A DNA stretch of 64,000 nucleotides, taken from contig JALCRY010000001.1 of assembly GCA_022652985.1 (NCBI GenBank), forward strand, positions 1 through 64,000. Direction: 5' to 3'. The DNA comes from Eubacteriaceae bacterium (lineage in GTDB: Bacteria; Bacillota; Clostridia; Peptostreptococcales; Anaerovoracaceae). This document shows positions 26,983 through 36,762 of this stretch, piece by piece (within the stretch, counting starts at the first letter, position 1; each line of letters starts with the position of its first letter). The position numbers and the translations under genes were made by a program. The notes below the pieces were generated by a model. The model searched no databases. It had not been told where the DNA came from and saw only the letters and a list, made by a program, of their open reading frames with translations.

Positions 26983-27777
26983 ATGAATTACGATACAATA
27001 ATAAAAATAATCGAAGAAATAGCGCCGCCTCAGCTGGCTGAGGAATGGGACAACAGCGGCGTTCAGATATATACGGGCAGCGAGACGATCGAAAAGATAA
27101 TGACTACGCTGGAGATAACCGATGAGGTCGTCGACGAGGCAAAAGCAAGTGGCTGCGGCATGATCCTGTCGCATCATCCGCTGATACCGGCGCCGGCGTT
27201 CGGCATGATACAGAAGATCGATGCTTCCGAAGCACTGGGAGCAAGAATAACAGAACTCATCAGAAGCGGGATATCTGTTTATTCCGCGCATACCTCGTTT
27301 GATTCGGCGATGGAAGGCAACAATACATATACCGCGAGAAAGATCGGGCTCAGGAATATCAGAAGGCCTATGAACGATCCGGAGTCGATGCCGGGAATAA
27401 TAGGCGATCTGCCCGGAGAGATGACGCTGATCGAGCTGTGTGACCGGGTGGAAAAAAGTCTCGGACTGTGGGAAGGGTATTCCCGGGCGGCGGGAAATCC
27501 GAACGGGACAGTAAAGACCGCTGCGATATGTACAGGAGCGGGTTTCGATCTGATAGATGCCGCTTACGCGAACGGCTGTGATGTGCTTATTACCGGCGAT
27601 GTGAAATATCACCAGGCGCTGAAGGCAAAGGACATGGGTATTGCCGTTATCGATGCGGGACACTGGGGCACGGAAAAATCGTTCACCGTGAATATGGCTG
27701 AACAGCTCCGCGAAAGATGCGACGCATCCGTCGAGATAATAGAAACTACTATCAATGTGAATCCTTTTGTGCTATAA
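26983..27777 (+). CDS. Nif3-like dinuclear metal-centre protein (YqfO)
   Basis: The 264-residue protein belongs to the Nif3/YqfO family of toroidal hexamers with a two-metal site. SHHPLIPAP, SAHTSFDSAMEGNN and DAGHWGTEKSF hold the metal-binding histidines, aspartate and glutamate. The longer inserted domain found in B. subtilis YqfO is absent, so this is the short form. The ATG at 26983 follows GGGAG; an in-frame ATG at 26956 lies inside trmK. Its biochemical role is unsettled; GTP cyclohydrolase-like activity is proposed for relatives. Confidence 0.87.
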   Translation: MNYDTIIKIIEEIAPPQLAEEWDNSGVQIYTGSETIEKIMTTLEITDEVVDEAKASGCGMILSHHPLIPAPAFGMIQKIDASEALGARITELIRSGISVYSAHTSFDSAMEGNNTYTARKIGLRNIRRPMNDPESMPGIIGDLPGEMTLIELCDRVEKSLGLWEGYSRAAGNPNGTVKTAAICTGAGFDLIDAAYANGCDVLITGDVKYHQALKAKDMGIAVIDAGHWGTEKSFTVNMAEQLRERCDASVEIIETTINVNPFVL

Positions 27778-27778
27778 T
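27750..27778 (+). promoter_or_regulatory. Extended -10 promoter for rnpB
   Basis: TGCTATAAT at 27770-27778 is an extended -10 element lying over the stop of the previous gene. The -35 region (TATCAA near 27750) is weak, which is common with extended -10 sites. RNase P RNA begins about 18 bases downstream. Confidence 0.6.
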
Positions 27779-27795
27779 CATAAAGTTTGATAATA

Positions 27796-28137
27796 ATGGG
27801 CAGACCAGGCGATCGCGTGCTTCGGCATGAGGAAAGTCCGGGCTCCGCAGGGCAAGGGTGCCGGATAACGTCCGGCGCAGGTAACTGTAGGGAAAGTGCA
27901 ACAGAAACATACCGCCGAAACAGTTCGGCTGTGGCAAGGTTGAAATGGCGAGTTAAGAGCTCACCGGCGGTGCAGAGATGCATCGGCCGTGTAAACCCCA
28001 CCCGGAGCAAGACCAAGACAGGGCTTTGAGTGCAGCGGCCCGCTGCCGCCCGAGAGGTAGGTCGCACGAACGTATCAGCAATGGTGCGTCTAGATAGATG
28101 ACCGCTTAATACAGAACCCGGCTTATGGTCTGCCCAT
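27796..28137 (+). ncRNA. rnpB: RNase P RNA component, bacterial
   Basis: This 342-base RNA is the catalytic subunit of RNase P, which trims tRNA 5' leaders. The ends pair as P1 (ATGGGCAGACC with GGTCTGCCCAT). Universally conserved blocks are present: GAGGAAAGTCCGGGCTCC near the 5' end (CR I), GGGAAAGTGCAACAGAAA (CR II/III) and, near the 3' end, GATGACCGC followed by ACAGAACCCGGCTTA (CR IV/V). Length and the joining segments look like ancestral class A rather than the Bacillus class B. It has its own extended -10 promoter. Confidence 0.95.
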
Positions 28138-28163
28138 ATTATAAATTGAAATAAAGGATTCAT

Positions 28164-29534
28164 ATGGGAGATATAAAAGAAAACAAAATGGGCACGATGC
28201 CGATAAGGAAGCTTCTGCTTTCAATGTCGTGGCCTTCAATACTGTCAATGACTATTCAGGCGCTGTACAATATTGTAGACAGCATATTTGTGTCATACAC
28301 CGGTGAGGACGGGCTGACCGCACTCACCCTTATTTTTCCTGTACAGATGCTGATGATATCGGTGGGGGTCGGTACAGCCATCGGAGTCAATTCACTGATT
28401 GCCCGGCGTCTCGGCGCACGCAGATTCAGCGACGCTAATGAGGCCGCCAGCTGCGGATTTAAGCTGTCGTTTGTAAACTGGGCTATATTCGCGGTGATCG
28501 GGATATTCTTTTCACAGAAATTCATGGCAATATTCAGCAAAAATGAATACATAATAGAAGCCGGTGCATCATATCTGCGGATAGTGCTTGTTGTATCGGT
28601 ATTCCTGTTCGTCGATATTACAGCGGAGAAAATGCTGCAGGCGACAGGCAATATGGTGACGCCTATGCTGGCGGCGCTGGTCGGACAGATCATCAACGTG
28701 ATCCTCGATCCGATACTTATTTTCGGGCTTCTCGGTGCTCCGAAACTCGGGGTCCCGGGCGCGGCGGTCGCCACAGTCATCGGCCAGTGCGGCGAAGCAG
28801 TCTGGATCTCTTATATTCTGTTCAAAAAGGATCACGATATAAAGATAACGTTCAGGGGACGTTCGTTCCGGAAACAAATCATAAAAGATATTTACGCGGT
28901 CGGCGCGCCGTCAATGATTATGCAGTCGATCGCGTCCGTCATGCAGCTGGGGATGAATATGATACTTATACTGCTCAGTCCTACGGCGGTGGCGGTAATG
29001 GGCGTTTACGGCCGTCTGCAGTCGTTTGCGTTTATGCCGTGCTTCGGACTGAATCAGGGCCTGATGCCGATCATAGGTTATAATTTCGGCGCCAGAGACA
29101 GGCACCGGATAGAAGCTGCCCTTCAGGAGGGGTACAAGGTCAGCTTCATTATCATGGGCTGCGCGCTGATAATTTTTCAGCTGTTTCCGCATCAGCTGAT
29201 GACATTATTCAACGCGTCGCCGAATATGTACGCCATCGGCATTCCAGCGCTCAGGACGATAAGCTGGTGCTTTCTTCCTGCCGCGTTCGGCATAGTGTGC
29301 GGAGGCTTTTTCGGAGCAACGGCGCACGGATTCATCAGTCTGTGGGGTTCGATGCTCAGACAGCTGGTGGGGATACTGCCGCTGGCATATGTATTTGCCA
29401 GAATCGGCGGGATAAAGATGGTCTGGTGGGCGTTCCCGCTCGCCGAGATCATAGGTCTCATATACATGACGATCATGATCAGAAGAGTATACAGCCGAGA
29501 AATCAAAGTCATGGAAAAGCCCGTAAATGATTGA
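28164..29534 (+). CDS. MATE family efflux transporter
   Basis: The 456-residue membrane protein has about 12 hydrophobic segments in two halves. PIRKLLLSMSWPSILSM near the N-terminus and the mirrored second half fit the MATE/DinF superfamily, most like the MepA-type subgroup (GLNQGLMPIIGYNFGA is conserved there). It should export organic cations or drugs using a Na+ or H+ gradient. AAAGGA precedes the ATG. No regulator gene is adjacent, so the substrate cannot be guessed. Confidence 0.88.
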   Translation: MGDIKENKMGTMPIRKLLLSMSWPSILSMTIQALYNIVDSIFVSYTGEDGLTALTLIFPVQMLMISVGVGTAIGVNSLIARRLGARRFSDANEAASCGFKLSFVNWAIFAVIGIFFSQKFMAIFSKNEYIIEAGASYLRIVLVVSVFLFVDITAEKMLQATGNMVTPMLAALVGQIINVILDPILIFGLLGAPKLGVPGAAVATVIGQCGEAVWISYILFKKDHDIKITFRGRSFRKQIIKDIYAVGAPSMIMQSIASVMQLGMNMILILLSPTAVAVMGVYGRLQSFAFMPCFGLNQGLMPIIGYNFGARDRHRIEAALQEGYKVSFIIMGCALIIFQLFPHQLMTLFNASPNMYAIGIPALRTISWCFLPAAFGIVCGGFFGATAHGFISLWGSMLRQLVGILPLAYVFARIGGIKMVWWAFPLAEIIGLIYMTIMIRRVYSREIKVMEKPVND

Positions 29535-29538
29535 TATT

Positions 29539-29568
29539 TGTGCATACGGGTACATAAATGATATAATA
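29539..29568 (+). promoter_or_regulatory. Promoter for the activase fusion gene
   Basis: TTGTGC (29539-29544) and TATAAT (29563-29568) are 18 bases apart. TGA precedes TATAAT, making an extended -10 element. Confidence 0.6.
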
Positions 29569-29597
29569 CGATTCGAATCAAAGGGAGAAAAGATATA

Positions 29598-32500
29598 ATG
29601 AAGTTAGGTATTGACGTCGGCTCGACCACTGTAAAACTGGTCCTTATCGATGAAAATAACAAATTGCTGTATAAACGTTATGAAAGACACATGTCGAATG
29701 TACTGGAAAAAGCTGCGGAGCTTATGAGAGATCTTTACAGCGAGTACGGCGATATAGAGGTGAATGCAGTAATAACAGGCTCCGGAGGTTTGTCGCTTTC
29801 ACGGCTGATCGGGGTCTATTTTGAACAGGAGGTAATTTCGTGTTCAAAGGCCGTAGAGGTACTCATCCCGCAGACAGACTGCGCGATAGAACTCGGCGGT
29901 GAAGACGCGAAAATCACTTTCTACGGACAGACGATCGAACAGAGAATGAACGGTACCTGCGCCGGCGGCACAGGTGCTTTTATAGACCAGATGGCTATCC
30001 TGCTCAATACGGATGCGGCAGGAATGAATGAAGCTGCGAAAAATAAAAAGATGATTTATCCTATCGCAGCCAGATGCGGCGTTTTTGCGAAGACAGATAT
30101 ACAGCCTCTGATCAATGAGGGAACATCTGTCGAAGACCTTTCGGCTTCGATATTCCAGGCGGTAGTGAATCAGACTATCAGCGGGCTGGCCTGTGGTCAT
30201 CCGATAAGAGGCAACGTGGCATTTCTGGGAGGGCCGCTCTCATTTTTGAGCGAGCTGAGACAGAGATTTATTGAAACTCTTGATCTTTCCCCGGAACAGG
30301 TCATTTTCCCGGAGAATTCCAAATACTTTGTGGCCATCGGCGCGGCTATGCTTGCTGAGAAGCATGAAAAACACTCGCTGAAGGAACTGACAGAGATACT
30401 GGAGACGATGGACCCGGATGCTATGTCGGAAACAAAACATCTTCAGCCTCTCTTCAAGGACGAAGCTGATTATGCTAAATTCACGCAGCGTCACAACCGT
30501 GCGCAGGTGAACAAAAAAGATATTAAAAAAGCGAGAGGAAAACTGTATCTCGGTATAGATGCAGGTTCAACTACGACAAAGGCTGCCCTTATCGATGAAG
30601 ACAGAAACCTGCTGTTTCAGCATTATATGAGCAATGAGGGCAATCCTATCTCCGCTACGATGCAGATACTGAGGAAGCTTTATCCTCAGCTGCCGCCGAA
30701 CGCGTATATCGCGAATACATGCGTCACGGGATACGGCGAAGGGCTGATCAAAGCGGCTTTCAAAGCCGATATGGGAGAGATCGAGACCATGGCGCACTAC
30801 AAGGGCGCGGAGCAGTTCCTGCCGGGAGTCGATTTCATCCTCGATATAGGCGGACAGGACATGAAGTGCATGAAGATCAAGGACGGCGCTATCTACAGCA
30901 TCATGCTGAATGAAGCGTGTTCATCCGGCTGCGGATCGTTCCTCGAGACATATGCGAAGTCGGTCAACATGGATACCAGGCAGTTTGCAAAAGAAGCGAT
31001 TCTGGCCGATGCGCCGGTTGATCTCGGAACAAGATGCACGGTTTTCATGAACTCAAAAGTAAAACAGGCGCAGAAAGAGGGGGCGACCATCGGAGATATC
31101 TCCGCGGGTCTGTCTTATTCTGTTATCAAAAATGCGCTCTACAAAGTAATAAAGCTCAGAAATCCGGATGAAGCCGGGGAGAAAATCGTCGTTCAGGGCG
31201 GAACGTTCATGAATGATGCCGTTCTCCGCGCAATAGAAAGGATCATAGGCAGAGAAGTTATCAGACCTGATATCGCCGGTGTCATGGGCGCTTTCGGGGC
31301 CGCTATCATAGCTCAGGAGAATTACGTAGAAGACACCGAGTCATCTCTCATCACTCTCGAGGAAATGGATAAGTTCACAGTTGAGAATTCACATGCCAGA
31401 TGCGGAGGATGCGAAAACAACTGCCTGCTCACGATCAATAAATTCAATGACGGATCAAAATTCATTACCGGCAACAGATGCGAGAAAGGCGAGGGGAAAC
31501 AGAAGGGTCAGAGCGACCTTCCGGACCTTTATGATTATAAACTGAAGAGACTGTTCAGATATAAACCTCTGTCGGAGGAAGAATCGACGCGCGGAACCAT
31601 CGGGATCCCGAGAGTACTGAATATGTATGAGGATTATCCGTTCTGGTTCACTGTATTCACTGAGCTCGGATTCAGGGTGCAGCTCAGTCCGGTATCGAAT
31701 AAGAACATGTACGAATCGGGCATAGAAACTATTTCCTCTGATACTGCATGCTATCCTGCCAAGATGGTGCACGGGCATATCAGATGGCTTGTGGACAACG
31801 GCATCAAATGGATATTCTATCCTTCGATAAACTATGAGAAGGTGGAGGACAAGGCACAGCCGAATCATTACAACTGCCCTATAGTAGCAACATATCCCGA
31901 AGTTATCGCCAACAACATGGATGATGTCCTGGGAGATAATGATGTGAAATTCTCGCATCCATTCCTGCCGTATGACGATGACGCAAGACTGATAAAAGAA
32001 CTGCATAATCTGCTCAGCGGTATCGGCGTTTCGAGAATGGAAATTGACAAGGCGGTATCGGCAGGCAGAAAAGAACAGAAGAGATTCAAGGACGATGTCA
32101 AGAAGCAGGGCGAGTACGCGTTGAAATATGCGCATGATCACGGCAAGAAAGCTATCGTTATTGCCGGCCGTCCTTATCATGTGGATCCGGAGATCAACCA
32201 CGGCCTGAATAAGCTTATCGGGCAGTTTGATATGGTAGTGCTCACCGAGGATTCGATCGCACATCTCGGGCATCTTCAGAGACCGATACGCGTACTGGAT
32301 CAGTGGGTGTATCATTCGCGTCTTTACCGTGCGGCTGATTTTGTCGGCACTCAGGACGATGTGGAACTCATACAGCTGAATTCCTTCGGCTGCGGACTCG
32401 ATGCCGTTACTATAGACGAGGTCGAAGAACTGCTGCGCAGAAACAATAAGCTGTATACTGTGCTTAAAATAGACGAAGGCTCGAATCTGGGCGCGGCGAG

Positions 32501-33854
32501 GATCAGGATAAGATCGCTGAAAGCGGCTATGGAAGAGCGTGATAAAAACGATATAAAACATGTGGACAATCATGAATCATACGGCAGAGTGACTTTTACG
32601 AAGCAGATGAGGAAGGACTATACTGTTCTGATACCGCAGATGGCGCCTTTCCAGTTCCAGTTCCTGGAGACTGCTCTGGGAAGAGCGGGATACAAGGCGA
32701 AGCTGCTTCCTGAAGTTGATACGCATGCCGTAGATGAAGGACTGAGGTATGTAAATAACGATGCCTGCTATCCGACGATCGTCACGCTCGGACAGATAAT
32801 ATCCTATCTGAAATCAAATCCGGACAATCTCGATCTGAACAAGACAGCGTTGTTCATGTCGCAGACGGGCGGACAGTGCCGAGCATCAAATTATGTGGCG
32901 CTTCTGAGGAAGGCTTTAAAGGATCTCGAGATGGAACAGATACCGGTGGTTTCGGTAAATGCTTCCGGACTGGAGACGAACCCGGGATTCAAGATTTCCC
33001 TGGGACTTCTTCTCAGAGGAGGCATGGGCTTCGTTTACGGCGATGTCCTGATGAAAGTTCTCCTGGCGACGAGACCTTATGAGAAAGTCCCGGGTTCTGC
33101 TAATGAGCTTTATGAGAAGTGTGCAAGGCTGGCGCGCAGGAATGTATATACAGGCAATATGCGTGCGTTCAAGAAAAATATAAAGAAAATCGTTGAAGAA
33201 TTCGATGCGCTGCCTCTTGATGAAACTATTAAGAAGCCTAAGGTCGGAGTAGTGGGAGAAATACTGGTCAAGTATCATCCGAATGCCAATAATGATATTG
33301 TCGGCACCATCGAAAAAGAAGGCGGAGAAGCCGTGGTGCTCGAGCTGATAGATTTCTTCCTGTACGGCATGTACAGCAAGACCTTTAATTATGAACATCT
33401 TTCCGGTTCGTGGTGGCAGATGACATCCAATAAATTTGCTGTCTGGGCTATAGAAAAGTTCCGGAGCAGCGCGCGGGAAGCGCTGGAAAACAGCAAAAGA
33501 TTCGTGCCGCCGGCATTTATCAGCAAGACTGCCGAGGCGGCGCAGGAAGTCATTTCACTCGGAAATCAGTGCGGTGAAGGCTGGCTGCTTACAGGAGAGA
33601 TGGTGGAACTCATAGACAACGGAGTACCGAATATCGTTTGTCTGCAGCCGTTTGCCTGTCTGCCGAATCACGTTATGGGCAAGGGCATGCTGAAGGCTAT
33701 GAGGAAGAGGAATCCGGAAGCGAACATAGCGGCTATCGATTTCGATCCGGGCGCTTCCAATGTCAATCAGCTGAACAGGATCAAACTGATGATGGCCACG
33801 GCGTATAAGAATCTTGAAAAAGAAGACTCTAAGGTGTATACTGACAAAGCATGA
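29598..33854 (+). CDS. Giant 2-hydroxyacyl-CoA dehydratase activase-like fusion protein
   Basis: The 1418-residue protein belongs to the BadF/BcrA/HgdC activase superfamily fused to dehydratase-like domains. Two ASKHA ATPase domains start at about 1 ([15 protein letters not shown]) and 315 ([15 protein letters not shown]). Each carries a cysteine-bearing loop for a 4Fe-4S cluster ([11 protein letters not shown] and [10 protein letters not shown]). A Cys-rich patch near 600 (RCGGCENNC) is followed by a DUF2229-type domain (about 670-900) and a C-terminal HgdB-like region from about 1005. Classical activases inject an electron into radical dehydratases at the cost of ATP; the role of these giant versions is not established. 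No separate dehydratase or CoA ligase is nearby. Confidence 0.88.
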   Translation: MKLGIDVGSTTVKLVLIDENNKLLYKRYERHMSNVLEKAAELMRDLYSEYGDIEVNAVITGSGGLSLSRLIGVYFEQEVISCSKAVEVLIPQTDCAIELGGEDAKITFYGQTIEQRMNGTCAGGTGAFIDQMAILLNTDAAGMNEAAKNKKMIYPIAARCGVFAKTDIQPLINEGTSVEDLSASIFQAVVNQTISGLACGHPIRGNVAFLGGPLSFLSELRQRFIETLDLSPEQVIFPENSKYFVAIGAAMLAEKHEKHSLKELTEILETMDPDAMSETKHLQPLFKDEADYAKFTQRHNRAQVNKKDIKKARGKLYLGIDAGSTTTKAALIDEDRNLLFQHYMSNEGNPISATMQILRKLYPQLPPNAYIANTCVTGYGEGLIKAAFKADMGEIETMAHYKGAEQFLPGVDFILDIGGQDMKCMKIKDGAIYSIMLNEACSSGCGSFLETYAKSVNMDTRQFAKEAILADAPVDLGTRCTVFMNSKVKQAQKEGATIGDISAGLSYSVIKNALYKVIKLRNPDEAGEKIVVQGGTFMNDAVLRAIERIIGREVIRPDIAGVMGAFGAAIIAQENYVEDTESSLITLEEMDKFTVENSHARCGGCENNCLLTINKFNDGSKFITGNRCEKGEGKQKGQSDLPDLYDYKLKRLFRYKPLSEEESTRGTIGIPRVLNMYEDYPFWFTVFTELGFRVQLSPVSNKNMYESGIETISSDTACYPAKMVHGHIRWLVDNGIKWIFYPSINYEKVEDKAQPNHYNCPIVATYPEVIANNMDDVLGDNDVKFSHPFLPYDDDARLIKELHNLLSGIGVSRMEIDKAVSAGRKEQKRFKDDVKKQGEYALKYAHDHGKKAIVIAGRPYHVDPEINHGLNKLIGQFDMVVLTEDSIAHLGHLQRPIRVLDQWVYHSRLYRAADFVGTQDDVELIQLNSFGCGLDAVTIDEVEELLRRNNKLYTVLKIDEGSNLGAARIRIRSLKAAMEERDKNDIKHVDNHESYGRVTFTKQMRKDYTVLIPQMAPFQFQFLETALGRAGYKAKLLPEVDTHAVDEGLRYVNNDACYPTIVTLGQIISYLKSNPDNLDLNKTALFMSQTGGQCRASNYVALLRKALKDLEMEQIPVVSVNASGLETNPGFKISLGLLLRGGMGFVYGDVLMKVLLATRPYEKVPGSANELYEKCARLARRNVYTGNMRAFKKNIKKIVEEFDALPLDETIKKPKVGVVGEILVKYHPNANNDIVGTIEKEGGEAVVLELIDFFLYGMYSKTFNYEHLSGSWWQMTSNKFAVWAIEKFRSSAREALENSKRFVPPAFISKTAEAAQEVISLGNQCGEGWLLTGEMVELIDNGVPNIVCLQPFACLPNHVMGKGMLKAMRKRNPEANIAAIDFDPGASNVNQLNRIKLMMATAYKNLEKEDSKVYTDKA

Positions 33855-33882
33855 AAAAAAATATTTAAAGGAGGTGCCTAGA

Positions 33883-34608
33883 TTGGGCAGACACGGCACG
33901 ATCGCGGGCAGAAAAGCGGCTCAGGATACAAAAAGAGCGGCAATGTTCACGAAATATGCAAGAGTAATCACGGTAGCGGCGAAAGCAGGAGGCGATCCTG
34001 AGTTCAATCCTGCCCTGAGAACGGCAATAGAAAAGGCGAAGGGCGTTGATATGCCTAACGCAAACATTGATAGGGCTATTAAGAAGGGAACCGGCGAACT
34101 GGCCGGCGAAACTTACGAGTCCGGAACATTCGAAGGATACGGAGCTGCGGGCGTCGCTGTCATAGTGGAAGTACTGACAGATAATAAGAACAGAACGACC
34201 TCGGCAGTGAAGCACGCATTCGATAAGTGGGGCGGCAATATGGGCACACCTGGATGTGTTTCATATATGTTCAAAAGAAAAGGCCTGATCACTATCGAAA
34301 AGACAGATGATGTCGATGAGGAAGCATTGATGGATGCAGCGCTGGAAGCTGGCATGGAAGACATGAACACTTATGATGACAGTTACGAGATCGTGACTGC
34401 TCCTGAGGATTTCCCGTCTGTGTGCGATGCTCTTAAAGCCGCGGGCTATAAATTTGCCGATCAGAATGTAGAATATGTTCCTGATATGGAACAGACACCT
34501 GAAGATCAGCATGACATAGACAATCTCAAAAGGATGATCGGTGCGCTGGAAGAGGATGACGATGTACAGAACGTTTATCACAACTGCACAGTAGACCTTG
34601 AGGACTGA
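33883..34608 (+). CDS. YebC/PmpR family regulator
   Basis: The 241-residue protein starts with TTG at 33883, behind a strong AGGAGG site. The earlier in-frame ATG at 33814 would overlap the fusion gene and give a non-family N-terminus. GRHGTIAGRKAAQDTKRAAM and the DMPNANIDRAIKKGTGE segment are family hallmarks. Members act as DNA-binding regulators or, as shown for some, as translation factors that relieve ribosome stalling. The three-domain length is normal. A terminator follows. Confidence 0.92.
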   Translation: MGRHGTIAGRKAAQDTKRAAMFTKYARVITVAAKAGGDPEFNPALRTAIEKAKGVDMPNANIDRAIKKGTGELAGETYESGTFEGYGAAGVAVIVEVLTDNKNRTTSAVKHAFDKWGGNMGTPGCVSYMFKRKGLITIEKTDDVDEEALMDAALEAGMEDMNTYDDSYEIVTAPEDFPSVCDALKAAGYKFADQNVEYVPDMEQTPEDQHDIDNLKRMIGALEEDDDVQNVYHNCTVDLED

Positions 34609-34636
34609 TAAATAAAGACTTGAATGAAATCAATGA

Positions 34637-34665
34637 CGCCGCATCGAAAGATGCGGCGGTTTCTT
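34637..34665 (+). terminator. Terminator after the YebC gene
   Basis: CGCCGCATC (34637-34645) pairs perfectly with GATGCGGCG (34650-34658) across a GAAA tetraloop. GTTTCTT follows. The T-run is short, so some read-through into the next gene is likely. Confidence 0.75.
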
Positions 34666-34684
34666 AAATAAAAAGGAGCGCGCG

Positions 34685-35635
34685 ATGGGAAGAAAAGCAG
34701 TATTTTTTATCTGCGACAGACATGACTGGGGACACGTAAGTTTCAACGTCTGGGATATCCTGAGGGAAGAAGGTTTCCTGGACGGGGAGGCCGGTTTTAC
34801 TTTTGACGGCGGCAAAGTCATGAAACATATCGATGAAGCGGGAAACGAATATTACTTTGCACCGACAAAAATTGCCATATGTCTTGATTATCCGCATTAT
34901 CTTCCGGAGATGAATGAACATTTCAGCGATTTTGATGTGTCGGGAATGGTCACCTGGCATGAGGGAGCTTCAGCGCCTCAGAACGTTCTGACTGTACATT
35001 CTCTCGGCGATGTCGTATCGGGAATATATGATCCGGCCGACCCGCGCTGCATGAGGAACCTTATACTGGGCATCGACCGCGAAAGACAGGCTCTGAGACT
35101 GGATGATTATTCTGTGGTTACAGAAGCTACTCACTGGTCGGGGGCATACGACGACGACAGCGATCCTTCGCTGCTGATAAAATTCCCGGTGCCGATGATG
35201 GATATAGAAGTCGGTTCCGATCCTGCGAGCTGGGACGATATGGATGCCTGCAGAGCTCTGGCGAGAGGTCTGATGCATGTTTTCGATGATGACGGGCTAA
35301 CTGTACATAATCTTCTGTGCGTAGGCGGGATCCATTTCCAGCCGGACTGGGCAGAAGCGGTATTCCGGCAGTGGGACGGACAGACATTCGGAATTACACA
35401 TATCATCGCCAATCAGTGGCTGGTGGACGGAGAATACGAAAACGAGAAGGGCATTGCCCGGACTGAAGCCTGTATTTCCGCTATAGCCGGGGGCGTGGAG
35501 GCAATAGTCTTTCACGATAAAATGAAAGCTTGCTATAAAGATCTGGTAAGGACGATCGGCGCCGAATATGACATACCGATATATAAACATCAGCGGCTTA
35601 GAAATCCTGAAACTTTAGAGTTCGCAAAGCATTGA
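34685..35635 (+). CDS. D-aminoacyl-tRNA deacylase, archaeal DtdA-like, divergent
   Basis: The 316-residue protein aligns by eye along its length with archaeal/plant DtdA (PF04414). VVTEATHWSG (about 142-151) matches the EATHHGP block. A segment ending MDIEVGSDPASWDD matches the IEIGS...EEW block, VGGIHFQP matches GGGHYAP, and VEAIVFHDKMKACYKDLV fits the C-terminal block. DtdA hydrolyses D-aminoacyl-tRNAs, keeping D-amino acids out of protein. Two motif positions differ from archaeal enzymes (HHGP reads HWSG; GHYAP reads IHFQP), so activity is not certain. No bacterial Dtd1-type gene is in the window. It follows a terminator and has its own AAGGAG site. Confidence 0.75.
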   Translation: MGRKAVFFICDRHDWGHVSFNVWDILREEGFLDGEAGFTFDGGKVMKHIDEAGNEYYFAPTKIAICLDYPHYLPEMNEHFSDFDVSGMVTWHEGASAPQNVLTVHSLGDVVSGIYDPADPRCMRNLILGIDRERQALRLDDYSVVTEATHWSGAYDDDSDPSLLIKFPVPMMDIEVGSDPASWDDMDACRALARGLMHVFDDDGLTVHNLLCVGGIHFQPDWAEAVFRQWDGQTFGITHIIANQWLVDGEYENEKGIARTEACISAIAGGVEAIVFHDKMKACYKDLVRTIGAEYDIPIYKHQRLRNPETLEFAKH

Positions 35636-35660
35636 AATCGGAAACGGTTTATGTTATCAT
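35632..35660 (+). promoter_or_regulatory. Promoter for the structured leader and formate channel
   Basis: TTGAAA (35632-35637) and TATCAT (35655-35660) have a 17-base spacer. Transcription would start near 35667, giving a leader of about 245 bases before the coding sequence at 35913. Confidence 0.6.
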
Positions 35661-35666
35661 AGGACC

Positions 35667-35890
35667 AAGAAATATATGAAGATAATCCTGGAATGTACGT
35701 CGGGATGTATAATTCAACCTACATTATAAAATTGGGAGCCCAGTTATCCGGGTGCCAATGTACAGCCTCCTCTGAGAGGACTACAGAAGCAGGATGAGGG
35801 CACCCCCCTAACGAAGGCTAGGGCGTGAATTAACTTACTGACGGCACTTCGGGATTTTTATTTCTCCGAATTGCCGCGGTGCGCACCATT
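35667..35890 (+). ncRNA. Structured leader RNA of unknown class before the formate/nitrite channel
   Basis: The 277-base gap between genes carries a promoter and several nested inverted repeats. TACATT/AATGTA encloses GCCC/GGGT; GGGTGCC can instead pair with GGCACCC; CCTC-TGA-GAGG and CCCTA/TAGGG form small hairpins. A long hairpin (35843-35853 with 35867-35877, one mismatch) ends just before the AGGAGG site. Its loop contains GATTTTTATTTC. Competing pairings and closeness to the ribosome site suggest a riboswitch or similar cis element. It does not match the TPP, cobalamin, ZTP, THF, glycine or fluoride consensus that I can recall. A free-standing RNA, such as a 6S-like species, is also possible. 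Confidence 0.5.
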
Positions 35891-35912
35891 ATTAACAGGA
35901 GGAGATCAAACA

Positions 35913-36743
35913 ATGGCAAACGTAAAAACACCGGCTGAAATACTGGATACAGCTATCGATGTAGGGGTAGCAAAAGGGAACTCGAGTTTTTCCAAACTCG
36001 CAGTTCTGGCAATTTTCGGAGGGGCATTTATTGGACTGGCTGCAGAAGGCTCCAACATGGCGGCTTTCAATCTGCTGTCGAATCCGTCAACTTACGGACT
36101 GGGCAGGCTCGTCGCGGGAGCGATCTTCGGCGTAGGGCTCATGCTGGTCTGTCTTGCAGGAGCTGAACTGTTTACAGGAAACTGTCTTATGATAACCAGC
36201 TGTCTCGAGAAAAAGCTCAGCTGGGGAAAGATGTTCAGAAACTGGGGCATAGTATATGTGTTCAACCTGGTCGGCGGGCTGCTTATATCTTTCCTGATGT
36301 TCAAATCTGGTCTTTTCGGCGCCGGAGGCAATATGCTGGGCGCGATGACTGTCAAGATAGCGGCGGGCAAGACTTCACTGTCGTTCGGTTCCGCATTTAT
36401 ACTGGGCATACTGTGCAACTGGCTCGTATGTCTCGCTGTCTGGTTAAATTTCGGAGCTGATACGATGTTCGGAAAGATGATGGGCATATGGTTCCCTCTG
36501 TGGCTGTTTGTCACATCCGGATTCGAACACAGCATTGCGAATATGTATTACATTCCGGCGGGGATACTGGCAAAGTCGAATGAAGTCTTTGCGAGTTTAT
36601 CCGGTGCGACGCCGGATGCGCTGGCATCCCTCACCTGGGGAGGATTCTTTGCCGGCAATCTTCTGCCGGTCACACTGGGAAATATTGTCGGCGGCGGATT
36701 GTTCGTGGCGATGGCATATTGGTTCGTTTATAAAAAAGCATGA
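35913..36743 (+). CDS. Formate/nitrite transporter family channel (FocA/NirC)
   Basis: The 276-residue membrane protein has six helices and the FNT repeats. Pore-lining motifs appear as AEGSNMAAFNLLSN in the first half and FVTSGFEHSIANMYYIP in the second, where the conserved histidine of the pore sits. The start at 35913 follows AGGAGG. It would move formate, nitrite or hydrosulfide across the membrane; formate is likely in a fermenting anaerobe. The upstream leader RNA may control it. No pyruvate formate-lyase gene is in the window. Confidence 0.88.
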   Translation: MANVKTPAEILDTAIDVGVAKGNSSFSKLAVLAIFGGAFIGLAAEGSNMAAFNLLSNPSTYGLGRLVAGAIFGVGLMLVCLAGAELFTGNCLMITSCLEKKLSWGKMFRNWGIVYVFNLVGGLLISFLMFKSGLFGAGGNMLGAMTVKIAAGKTSLSFGSAFILGILCNWLVCLAVWLNFGADTMFGKMMGIWFPLWLFVTSGFEHSIANMYYIPAGILAKSNEVFASLSGATPDALASLTWGGFFAGNLLPVTLGNIVGGGLFVAMAYWFVYKKA

Positions 36744-36762
36744 TAAATGCGGGGATCTTGAG

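Noticed and set aside
31455-32573. 372-codon minus-strand frame inside the activase fusion
   Set aside because: The plus-strand protein is conserved throughout. The antisense product resembles nothing and lacks start signals.
35752-35805. TPP or cobalamin riboswitch in the formate channel leader
   Set aside because: CTGAGA and GGGTGCC occur by themselves, but the remaining conserved blocks of either class are missing.
36508-36762. N-terminal extension of the P1 peptidase
   Set aside because: It lies out of frame inside the formate channel gene. The ATG at 36763 gives the normal family start.
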